Shown: positions 1-6,114, counted from the first letter of the stretch. The stretch is 6,300 bases of DNA from Candidatus Woesearchaeota archaeon (GCA_016185815.1 JACPMT010000050.1:1-6300); one strand, 5' to 3'. Notes: generated by a model not told the origin, from the sequence alone. A program made the numbers and translations.

Positions 1-159
1 AGCTTATTTCATTCATTCAAGCAGAGATATGGAAGCAGTATCAGCTCGAAGCTGGCAAATACTGCAAGGTCAGAAGTTTATTGCAGGGCGATATTGTACA
101 ATTTATTTATTTGGCTTTGTCGCCTCTTGGGACAAAGCCCAATATTAAAAAACATTTAA
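1..159 (+). CDS. C-terminal end of a probable DDE transposase (partial)
   Basis: A frame open from the window edge to a TAA at 157-159 gives 52 residues and has no in-frame Met, so it can only be the end of a gene that starts outside the window. It contains FKQRYGSS, then SKLANTARSEVYCRAILYNL. This resembles the last helices of DDE (IS4/IS5/IS1182-like) transposases, where a K-R-(Y/F)-G segment following the catalytic Glu is followed by a basic stretch and a hydrophobic (Y/H)NL segment. The catalytic residues themselves are not in the window. The exact IS family cannot be named. The last residues run through an inverted repeat (113-139) into AT-rich sequence, so the native stop may lie in or beyond the element's end. 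The alternative is an unrelated open frame; resemblance is by memory of the family only. Confidence 0.5.
   Translation, partial: SLFHSFKQRYGSSISSKLANTARSEVYCRAILYNLFIWLCRLLGQSPILKNI
113..139. repeat. Perfect 9-bp inverted repeat with 9-nt loop
   Basis: GGCTTTGTC (113-121) is the exact reverse complement of GACAAAGCC (131-139), separated by nine bases. It lies inside the last codons of the transposase-like frame, just before the Toprim gene promoter. No T-tract follows on either strand, so it does not look like a bacterial-type intrinsic terminator. It could be part of an insertion-sequence end; no matching left end is visible in the window. Confidence 0.55.
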
Positions 160-164
160 AAATA
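155..164 (+). promoter_or_regulatory. TATA-like box for the Toprim gene
   Basis: TTTAAAAATA is an archaeal TATA-like element whose core centre (about 158.5) is 26-27 nt before the ATG at 185. This spacing puts transcription start at or next to the start codon. No Shine-Dalgarno sequence is present before the ATG, consistent with a leaderless mRNA. Confidence 0.5.
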
Positions 165-184
165 CCGCTCCATTCAAATTAACA

Positions 185-541
185 ATGAAAACAAAAATAG
201 AGCAAATACCCTACTTTATAAATAAAATAAAGGACTCAAATTCATTGGTTATAGTGGAAGGAAAGAAAGACAGGATAGCATTGCAGAAACTGGGTATAAG
301 CAATATAATCGAGCTGAACAAAAAGCCATTGTTTGAAATTATTGAAGATGTTGCCAATTCCAATGACGAATGCATAATTCTTACTGATCTGGACAAGGAA
401 GGCAAACAGCTTTATTCAAAATTAAACTCAAACTTGCAAAAGAATGGAGTCAAAATCAACAACAAATTCAGGGAGTTTTTGTTCAAGCACACAAAATTAA
501 GGCAGATTGAAGGAATTGATAGTTATTTAGAATCCTTCTAG
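185..541 (+). CDS. Small Toprim-domain protein (UPF0292-like)
   Basis: This 118-residue protein consists of little more than one Toprim fold. Motif 1 is VIVEGKKD with the conserved acidic residue E25, preceded by a hydrophobic strand. Motif 2 is ILTDLDKEGK, giving the D68-x-D70-x-x-G73 metal-binding signature. The C-terminal segment (LRQIEGIDSYL, 105-115) matches the end of archaeal UPF0292 and RNase M5-like Toprim proteins. Toprim domains bind Mg2+ for nucleotidyl transfer or phosphodiester cleavage, as in topoisomerases, DnaG-type primases, OLD nucleases and RNase M5. The substrate of this stand-alone form is not known to me, although a structural-RNA or DNA role is plausible. The start follows a well-placed TATA box, with no upstream in-frame alternative needed. 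Its last 15 nt overlap the 3' end of the opposing htpX. The family call is fairly firm; the function is open. Confidence 0.85.
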   Translation: MKTKIEQIPYFINKIKDSNSLVIVEGKKDRIALQKLGISNIIELNKKPLFEIIEDVANSNDECIILTDLDKEGKQLYSKLNSNLQKNGVKINNKFREFLFKHTKLRQIEGIDSYLESF

Positions 542-1423
542 CCTTTTAATCCTCTCATTTATATCAGGATGGGTGGAAAATAAATTATTAATTTTGCCCC
601 TGAATGTCCTCAACGGGTTTTCTATGAATAAATGCGCAGTTGCCTTGTTTGCTGCTTCCACTAACGGCTCTTTGTCATCTTTTATTTTCTTCAACGCGTT
701 TGCCAATCCGTCAGGATTCCTTGAAAGCAAAGCGCCGTCAGCATCTGCAAGGAACTCCCTTTTCCTGCTCACAGCAAGCTTTATCAGCTGGGCTATCAAA
801 GGAGCCAATATTGCCAAAATTAACCCCAGCAAAATAATTATTATTCCGATTATGCCGCTGCCTTTCATGTCCTTCCTTCCCTTGCCATAAATCATTGTCC
901 TTAAAAAAAAATCACTGAGCAAGGCAATGACACCAACAAGCACAACAACAAACATCATCATCCTTATGTCGTAATTCCTTACATGGGAGAGCTCATGGGC
1001 TATCACGCCTTCCAACTCATCCCTTTTCAGCCTTTTGATTGTGCCTGTTGTAACTGTAACAGAGGCGTGCTTTGGATCCCTGCCTGTTGCAAAGGCGTTT
1101 ATTGCGCTGTCATCAATGACATAAATTTTTGGAGTCGGAATTCCAGATGCAATTGCCAGCCCTTCAACTGTATTCACAAGGTAAGGATATTTCTTCCTGT
1201 CAGCAGGCACTGCGCTGCTCATGCTTAATATCAATTTATCCCCTGAATAAAAGCTTATCAATGCCATTATTGTGGAGAAAACAATTGCAAAGCCGAGTCC
1301 AATGAAAGCATCGCCAATGTAAAGCCCGAATGCATATCCCAAAAACCCGATTATAATAAAGAAAATAGTAATCAAAAATATTGACTTTCTTTTGTTTGAA
1401 GAAATATGCTCATATAAATCCAT
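527..1423 (-). CDS. htpX: Membrane zinc metalloprotease HtpX (M48B), LemA-linked form
   Basis: This 298-residue protein has the hallmarks of the M48 peptidase HtpX, an integral membrane protease that cleaves misfolded or damaged membrane proteins on the cytosolic side. Two N-terminal TM segments (about 14-35 and 38-58) are followed by a conserved block, GRDPKHASV (114-122). The zinc site is H143-E144-L-S-H147, with the third ligand E223 in SRKREFLAD (219-227). Hydrophobic segments at about 153-172 and 190-217 follow. A typical ending, NPLRTF and FSTHPDINERIKRL, closes the protein. The opening MDLYEHISSNKRKS is usual for one HtpX subfamily, supporting this start. The start codon lies 1 nt after the lemA stop, with no good Shine-Dalgarno sequence, so translation is probably coupled. 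The 3' end overlaps the Toprim gene by 15 nt. All catalytic residues are present, so it should be active. Confidence 0.95.
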   Translation of the reverse strand: MDLYEHISSNKRKSIFLITIFFIIIGFLGYAFGLYIGDAFIGLGFAIVFSTIMALISFYSGDKLILSMSSAVPADRKKYPYLVNTVEGLAIASGIPTPKIYVIDDSAINAFATGRDPKHASVTVTTGTIKRLKRDELEGVIAHELSHVRNYDIRMMMFVVVLVGVIALLSDFFLRTMIYGKGRKDMKGSGIIGIIIILLGLILAILAPLIAQLIKLAVSRKREFLADADGALLSRNPDGLANALKKIKDDKEPLVEAANKATAHLFIENPLRTFRGKINNLFSTHPDINERIKRLEGF

Positions 1424-1424
1424 C

Positions 1425-1979
1425 TTAGAACTCTACTTTGACGGGCTTTTTCTTTCCTTCTGCAGTCTGGAAGAATTCCCTCTCCTTGAAGCTAAGCATG
1501 TTTGCAATTATGCTGCTTGGAAACTGCTGTATCCTGTTATTTAATGCCATTACATTATCATTGTAGAACTGCCTTGAGAATGCCACCTTGCTTTCTGTCC
1601 CTGACAGTTCTTCCTGCAGCATCTTGAAGTTTTCAGAAGCCTCCAGTTTTGGGTAATTTTCAGCAACAGCGAAGATTGTCTTCAATGCCTCGCTTACTGC
1701 ATTGTTTGCCTTTGCTTTCTGCTGCATTGATCCTGAAATCAAGCTTGACCTCATCTTTGTTATTTCTGCCAATGTGCCCCTTTCATGCTTCATGTAGCCT
1801 TTGACAGCATTGACAAGGTTTGGAATTAAATCGTATCTTCTTTTTAATTGAACATCAATCTGGCTCCATGCATTATTCACCCTGTTTCTCAGCATTATCA
1901 GGCTGTTGAACGTCAGAACTATGTATAAGACAATAAATGCCAAAATTCCAACTATCACCCATAAAACAGCATTTGCCAT
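1425..1979 (-). CDS. lemA: LemA family membrane-anchored protein
   Basis: With the preferred start this is 184 residues, typical for LemA. One N-terminal TM helix (about 4-24) is followed by the family signature LRNRVNNAWSQIDVQL (30-45) and RRYDLIPNLV. A long helical-bundle body then follows. It ends in FPSSIIANMLSFKEREFF, a C-terminal block characteristic of LemA. The fold is a four-helix bundle anchored in the membrane with a short outside N-terminus; the biochemical role is unsettled. LemA genes commonly neighbour M48/HtpX proteases, as here, suggesting a partner in membrane protein quality control. A frame-extending ATG lies five codons upstream at 1994. The 1979 ATG is preferred because AAGGTG sits 6 nt before it and the TATA box at 2011-2020 is at the right distance for a start near 1990. 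The product is very sure; the start is likely. Confidence 0.93.
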   Translation of the reverse strand: MANAVLWVIVGILAFIVLYIVLTFNSLIMLRNRVNNAWSQIDVQLKRRYDLIPNLVNAVKGYMKHERGTLAEITKMRSSLISGSMQQKAKANNAVSEALKTIFAVAENYPKLEASENFKMLQEELSGTESKVAFSRQFYNDNVMALNNRIQQFPSSIIANMLSFKEREFFQTAEGKKKPVKVEF

Positions 1980-1985
1980 TAAAAC

Positions 1986-1991
1986 CACCTT
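1986..1991 (-). promoter_or_regulatory. Shine-Dalgarno site that decides the lemA start
   Basis: On the minus strand, AAGGTG lies 6 nt before the ATG at 1979; AGGTG matches the archaeal anti-Shine-Dalgarno complement (GGAGGTGA). The upstream ATG at 1994 has no such site, and the codons between the two ATGs are themselves this motif. It is the only clear Shine-Dalgarno site seen at a gene start in the window. Confidence 0.6.
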
Positions 1992-2010
1992 CATGCACAG
2001 TTATTTACTG

Positions 2011-2020
2011 ATTTATAAAT
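2011..2020 (-). promoter_or_regulatory. TATA-like box for the lemA-htpX operon
   Basis: ATTTATAAAT reads as a near-perfect TATA element on the minus strand, with a purine-rich ACAAAG just upstream as a possible BRE. A start about 26 nt downstream falls near 1989-1990, giving a roughly 10-nt leader that holds the Shine-Dalgarno site. The element is nearly symmetric, so strand is assigned from gene positions. Confidence 0.5.
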
Positions 2021-2054
2021 CTTTGTAACCGCAATGACAACACTAAACATTAAA

Positions 2055-2063
2055 TTTTTAAAT
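2055..2063 (+). promoter_or_regulatory. TATA-like box for the plus-strand htpX
   Basis: TTTTTAAAT is centred about 27 nt before the ATG at 2086, which fits leaderless transcription; the bases before that ATG contain no Shine-Dalgarno match. It lies about 40 bp from the lemA TATA box, on the other side of the same intergenic region. Confidence 0.5.
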
Positions 2064-2085
2064 CAAGAAGACATACATATTTGCT

Positions 2086-2937
2086 ATGGCAATTAAGAAT
2101 CAAGTGAAAACAGCCGTATTATTGGCTATGCTCACAGCATTATTGCTTTGGATAGGCAGCTTTTTCGGCAGAGCAGGACTGGCATTCGCAGCCATATTTG
2201 TAGGCATTATGAACATCGGCTCTTACTGGTTTTCTGACAAGATTGTGCTGTGGATGTACAGGGCAAAAGAGGCAAAGCAAAGCGAATATCCCAAGTTATA
2301 CAAGGTTGTAAAGGAAGTTGCTAAGCTAAGTGGCTTGCCTATGCCCAAGGTTTATGTAGTCCCAAGTGAGCAAAGCAATGCTTTTGCTTGTGGTAGAAGC
2401 CCTAAACATTCAGCTGTAGCATGTACTGAAGGTATATTAAAATTAATGACAGAAGAAGAACTTAAAGGCGTTCTAGCGCACGAATTTGCTCATATTAAAA
2501 ATAGAGATATTTTGATTTCAACAGTTGTAGGCACTATAGCAGGAGTCATATCTTATATTGGAGTAATGGCAAGGTGGTCTGCAATATTTGGCGGCTTTGG
2601 AGGGGATAGGGATAGAGGCAACAACCTATTACAACTTATAATACTCGGAATAATAACTCCATTGATAGCAACACTCATTCAGCTTGCAATATCAAGAAGC
2701 AGAGAATACATTGCAGATGAAACAGGCACAAAGATAATAAAAAATCCGCTTGGTTTGGCTTCAGCTTTAGAAAAACTTGAGGAAGATGGAAAAAGGCACC
2801 CGATGAGATTTGGAAACCCAGCTACTGCCCATCTCTTTATCTCTAATCCTTTCAGATCAATTGGATTTTTAAAATTATTCTCAACCCATCCACCTGTTCC
2901 TGAGCGTGTGAAAAGACTTAGGGCAATGAATTTTTAA
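2086..2937 (+). CDS. htpX: Second membrane zinc metalloprotease HtpX (M48B), classical form
   Basis: This 283-residue HtpX homologue has the classical opening: a short basic N-terminus, then two TM segments (about 8-28 and 32-50) and the block IGSYWFSDKIVLWMYRAKEA (44-63). The zinc site is H132-E133-F-A-H136, with the third ligand E207 in ISRSREYIADETG (202-214). TM segments of about 142-161 and 182-203 lie between and before these. The C-terminus, ATAHLFISNPFRS and LFSTHPPVPERVKRL, matches the family. It shares the central blocks with the 527-1423 protein, but its N-terminal region differs: this one resembles the E. coli/methanogen form, the other the LemA-linked form. They therefore look like two subfamilies and not a recent tandem duplication. 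It is transcribed divergently from lemA-htpX and overlaps the downstream opposing gene by 4 nt. All catalytic residues are intact. Confidence 0.95.
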   Translation: MAIKNQVKTAVLLAMLTALLLWIGSFFGRAGLAFAAIFVGIMNIGSYWFSDKIVLWMYRAKEAKQSEYPKLYKVVKEVAKLSGLPMPKVYVVPSEQSNAFACGRSPKHSAVACTEGILKLMTEEELKGVLAHEFAHIKNRDILISTVVGTIAGVISYIGVMARWSAIFGGFGGDRDRGNNLLQLIILGIITPLIATLIQLAISRSREYIADETGTKIIKNPLGLASALEKLEEDGKRHPMRFGNPATAHLFISNPFRSIGFLKLFSTHPPVPERVKRLRAMNF

Positions 2938-3830
2938 TCTTTTTTAATTTTCTTTTTGTGCATCTCATCAAGCTCGTCAAGAATCTCTTTTGTGCTTCTG
3001 TCCCTGTGCCTGTGAGCTTCGCCTTCCTCTTCTTTTGTTTGCTTTTCTTTTTTTAGTTTTTCTTCTTTAATCCTTTTGCCTTCTTTTGGCTCAGGCTTTG
3101 AGCTTTGCTTCTTTAGTTTCCAGCTGTAAACCTTTCCTGCAATGCCTGCGCCTAACAGCAGAATGCCCAAAACTATGATAAAGCTGCTGTAGGTCCTTAA
3201 AATCATCAGGAGAATAACGCTTGAAATCGCCTTGGCGTCAAATATGCTTCCAGCGCCAAGCATGCTTCCAAGAATCGGGGTTGTGTCAAATCCCACAAAA
3301 TTACGGTAAATGATAATTGCTATATACGGCAACATAATTATCATCCCAATGCCGAATGAAATCTGGCTTAATATAATCAAAAATAATCTAACATTCATAA
3401 TCAGCAGGTAAAGCAGCAGTGTCAAAACCAATAAAATCACAAAATACCATACTTTATTCTTGTTCAGGTAACTAATTGCCCGGTTGTATTTGTCCAGCGC
3501 CCCAATTTGAGGCATTCCTGCATTGACCGGCAGAGCGCTGCTGATAATGCCAAAGAAAAATTCCTTGTCATTTATCTTTCCTGATTTATAATCTGCGCAG
3601 ATAGCCCCGATATTGGCTACAAACTCATTTCCTTTCTCAAGGGACGAGCATGCCCCAGCCAATTCCCCAACAACCTGTTTCTGGGCTTCCGGAGACGCGT
3701 AGGCAAAAATATCGCCAAATACGCTTTTTACCAGCCCGGGAAAATCAAGGGTTATTGAAGAAAAAATAAGCGTTACAACGAGAAGCATAAGTATAGATTT
3801 AATGAGCCATATAAGGAATTTTTTGAGCAT
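2934..3830 (-). CDS. Four-TM membrane protein of unknown function with charged cytoplasmic tail
   Basis: I do not recognise this 298-residue protein. It has one N-terminal TM (about 5-25) and then a roughly 100-residue polar region (26-126) with two cysteines, C61 and C78, which could pair. Three further hydrophobic segments follow at about 127-146, 149-175 and 205-233. The last 65 residues are highly charged, rich in Lys and Glu and including HRHRDR. Positive charges (KK at the N-terminus, KVYSWKLKK after the last TM) predict both ends in the cytoplasm and the Cys region outside. The tail from about 252 to 293 could form a coiled coil or a nucleic-acid/protein docking segment. It has its own TATA-like box, and no leader, in a 51-bp gap after hef. 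The 3' end overlaps the convergent htpX by 4 nt. The reading frame is clearly a gene; the function is not inferable. Confidence 0.8.
   Translation of the reverse strand: MLKKFLIWLIKSILMLLVVTLIFSSITLDFPGLVKSVFGDIFAYASPEAQKQVVGELAGACSSLEKGNEFVANIGAICADYKSGKINDKEFFFGIISSALPVNAGMPQIGALDKYNRAISYLNKNKVWYFVILLVLTLLLYLLIMNVRLFLIILSQISFGIGMIIMLPYIAIIIYRNFVGFDTTPILGSMLGAGSIFDAKAISSVILLMILRTYSSFIIVLGILLLGAGIAGKVYSWKLKKQSSKPEPKEGKRIKEEKLKKEKQTKEEEGEAHRHRDRSTKEILDELDEMHKKKIKKD
2940..2957 (+). terminator. Probable T-tract terminator of the plus-strand htpX
   Basis: Starting 3 nt after the TAA, the plus strand reads T6-AA-T4-C-T5. Archaeal RNA polymerase commonly terminates at such U-rich runs without a hairpin. 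The same bases encode the Lys-rich C-terminus of the opposing gene, so the T-tract could simply reflect AAA/AAG codons. Confidence 0.4.
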
Positions 3831-3849
3831 TGAAAATAAATTTCAATTT

Positions 3850-3861
3850 TTAAATATAAAT
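3850..3861 (-). promoter_or_regulatory. TATA-like box for the membrane-protein gene
   Basis: On the minus strand the sequence ATTTATATTTAA is centred 25-26 nt before the ATG at 3830, again predicting a leaderless mRNA. It lies in the 51-bp gap after the hef stop, where no T-tract is seen on the minus strand, so hef transcripts may also read through into this gene. Confidence 0.5.
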
Positions 3862-3881
3862 CTTTGGTTTTGTTAAATCTG

Positions 3882-6092
3882 TCATTGTTCCTTATACTCC
3901 CTTTCAACAACATCCTTTATCTGCTTTGCTTTTGCAGGCCCGATTTTCTCGACTTCCTGCAGCTCTCTTTCTGAAGCATTTACAAGATTTTTTATTGTCT
4001 TGAAATGCCTTAACAAAGGCTTTGATAATGTCAGATTAATCCCAGGCAAAGAGCTTACAAGATATTCCTGCCGCTCTTTTAATGTAGATGGCTTTCTGTC
4101 GGCATGCAGGCTGAAATCCTTGCCAGTTTCCTCTTGCTCCCTCCTTGCAATTATCTGCAATAGTGAAGCAGTCTCCTTAAAGCTTCTCGTCTGTATTACT
4201 GGAATCCCATAAGAAACAACAATTGTTGCAAGCATTCCAAGAATTGAATTGTGATGGACATTTCTAACCCCATAAATGTCTTGCGTGCCTTCTATTACAA
4301 TAACAGGCCTTTCAAAATTGTTTTTCAGGTTTTTCATTTGTTCTAATAATCTTCCGTCAATAATTGAATCAACAAAATCCTCGACCGTCTTTATTTCTAC
4401 GCCGCATCTTGATGACACAACGTAGTCAGCATAATCAAGTTTTTCCAGGTTTACAATAATTCCATTTTCAGCAATCTCTTTTATGACGCCGCTCCCCTTT
4501 TCCCTGTAATCGGCAAATATCTTTGTTTGCTCTGCAAACCTTGCTATTGGCAATTCTTTTTTTTCATAATATGAGAGATTGAGTTTTTTCTTTAAATTTG
4601 CCAAGTTCCTGTACATCTTTTTTTCCTTGTGATACGCAACCCATTTGTAAGCCTCGTCCCTTGTGCCCTTAGCCATCAGTATTATTACCCTGCCTTTGTC
4701 TTGTCGTCCTGTGCGCCCTCTTCTTTGTATGCTTCTTATCGCGCTTGGTATAGGCTCGTAGAAAATCACCAAATCAACCTTTGGGATGTCAAGACCTTCC
4801 TCTCCAATAGATGTTGCAACAAGCGCATTGAATAGCCCTTGCCTGAAATCATCAAGCATCAACTTCTGCTCTTTCTGGCTCAGCCCAGTATCATTCTTCT
4901 TTTGCTGCCCGACGAAAATTTTTGCCTTTACACCCCTGATTTTATTTAATTTTTCAACAATGTCAAGGGCATTATCCCTGTACTGGTTGAAGATCATTAT
5001 CTTCACATTTGGATTTTGCTTGGCCTCATTTTCAACAACATTTTGCAGCTCTATTAATTTTGGGTGCTCTACCCCTTCTTCATGCAGGATGCTGGCCTTA
5101 ACCATGGCCAACTTGAAATTTGAATCGCTCATTATGGATTTTATTGCCTTGGTTTTTGATGTTCTTGATTCGGAAACCAATCTTTCAAAATACTTGTGCA
5201 ATGCTATTATCCCCTGCGTTTCAAGCAGCTCAAGCGCATGGTAAACCTTCATAACCTCTGCAAGCATTGATATAGCATTCCAAACGATGAAATCCTTCTC
5301 ACCCTGGGAAATCCTGCCCCTAAGCCCTGCCTGCAGCTGCAATAAATCAGATTTTGACACATATTTTACATCAGCCCTTTTCAAAATGCCCAGTTTTTTC
5401 AGCTTCTCAAACCTTTCCCTTAAAAACAAAGTCAAGAGCCTTTGTATATCTGTAAAAACCCTTGGCAGCTCAACATTAACCCATTCTGTCTGCATTTCCT
5501 GTATGTATGGCTTTACATCAGGATCGTCGTCAGTCCTGACTTCAATGTTCTCAATAAACAGATTGTTGCAGACTTCCTGTATTTTGTCCATGTCGCTTCC
5601 AGGGGATGCTGTTAAAGCTATAACCCTTGGGAACCTTGAGAGCTTCATAAACTGCTTTGCAACAAATACATAGGCATAGTCGCCAACAGCGCGATGGGCT
5701 TCATCAACGCCAAGCAGGCAGACTTCCTCAAGATTTATCCTTCTGCTTATTATGTCATTTTCCAGCCCTTGCGGAGTTGAGAAAACAATCCTTGAGCTTT
5801 TCCACAACTGCTCCCTTTTTGCAGGGCTCACCATGCCGGTGAAAACAGAAATATCGCTTTCACCAACCTCAAAATATTCCTTAAATACGCTCATGTACTG
5901 CTCAATCAAAGGCCTTGTAGGCCCGATAAAAAGCACTTTGGAATTTGGGTACTGCTTCAGCCTTTGGGCGGCAAGCATAAGGAAAATATTGGTTTTGCCC
6001 ATTCCTGTAGGCAGAACAACTAATGTATTTTTTTCAGCAGCTGTTGCCAGTATAGTCTGCTGGTACAGCCTTGGCTCAAAGTTCTTAATCAT
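3882..6092 (-). CDS. hef: Hef-type fork-structure helicase/nuclease (FANCM/XPF family)
   Basis: This 736-residue protein joins an SF2 helicase to an XPF-type nuclease, the organisation of archaeal Hef, which remodels and cleaves stalled replication forks and other branched DNA. Helicase motifs: Walker A LPTGMGKT (27-34), DEAH (130-133), TAS (161-163), a helical insert (about 185-350), IMIFNQYRDNA (365-375), TSIGEEGLDIP (427-437) and QRRGRTGR (456-463). The nuclease follows after a very short linker: D528 in DYRE, D556 in ADY, E566-I-K568 and D572, then DSIIDGRL (575-582), VIVIEG (597-602) and GVRNVHHNS (608-616). Two helix-hairpin-helix repeats close the protein (about 680-732, with LPGI and KIGPAKAKQI). 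The usual ERK-x3-D signature reads EIK-x3-D here, so nuclease strength is uncertain. The TATA box places transcription start at the ATG. The family is certain. Confidence 0.96.
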   Translation of the reverse strand: MIKNFEPRLYQQTILATAAEKNTLVVLPTGMGKTNIFLMLAAQRLKQYPNSKVLFIGPTRPLIEQYMSVFKEYFEVGESDISVFTGMVSPAKREQLWKSSRIVFSTPQGLENDIISRRINLEEVCLLGVDEAHRAVGDYAYVFVAKQFMKLSRFPRVIALTASPGSDMDKIQEVCNNLFIENIEVRTDDDPDVKPYIQEMQTEWVNVELPRVFTDIQRLLTLFLRERFEKLKKLGILKRADVKYVSKSDLLQLQAGLRGRISQGEKDFIVWNAISMLAEVMKVYHALELLETQGIIALHKYFERLVSESRTSKTKAIKSIMSDSNFKLAMVKASILHEEGVEHPKLIELQNVVENEAKQNPNVKIMIFNQYRDNALDIVEKLNKIRGVKAKIFVGQQKKNDTGLSQKEQKLMLDDFRQGLFNALVATSIGEEGLDIPKVDLVIFYEPIPSAIRSIQRRGRTGRQDKGRVIILMAKGTRDEAYKWVAYHKEKKMYRNLANLKKKLNLSYYEKKELPIARFAEQTKIFADYREKGSGVIKEIAENGIIVNLEKLDYADYVVSSRCGVEIKTVEDFVDSIIDGRLLEQMKNLKNNFERPVIVIEGTQDIYGVRNVHHNSILGMLATIVVSYGIPVIQTRSFKETASLLQIIARREQEETGKDFSLHADRKPSTLKERQEYLVSSLPGINLTLSKPLLRHFKTIKNLVNASERELQEVEKIGPAKAKQIKDVVEREYKEQ

Positions 6093-6114
6093 AGGAAAAG
6101 AGAGTATTTCTTGA

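Noticed and set aside
113..139. Inverted repeat as an intrinsic terminator
   Set aside because: No T-tract follows the stem on either strand, and it lies inside an open coding frame.
211..405. Minus-strand 64-residue frame opposite the Toprim gene
   Set aside because: The Toprim motifs on the plus strand explain the region fully.
573..1228. Plus-strand open frames opposite htpX (573-890, 640-837, 983-1228)
   Set aside because: They mirror the hydrophobic and catalytic segments of HtpX on the other strand and lack any promoter or ribosome-binding support.
527..2937. The two htpX genes as a recent tandem duplication
   Set aside because: Their N-terminal regions and many core residues differ, matching two separate HtpX groups; similarity is limited to family-conserved blocks.
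3037..3070. T-rich stretch on the plus strand as a further terminator
   Set aside because: It is simply the reverse of Lys/Glu-rich codons in the membrane protein tail and is about 100 nt past the htpX stop, behind a better candidate.
4786..5244. 152-residue plus-strand open frame opposite hef
   Set aside because: It is antisense to the hef helicase region, is Ser/Cys/Phe-rich low-quality sequence with no motif, and hef is unambiguous; a shadow frame.
5287..6114. Plus-strand open frames opposite the N-terminal half of hef (5287-5673, 5657-5842, 5752-6114)
   Set aside because: All are antisense to conserved helicase motifs and have no recognisable domains or start signals.
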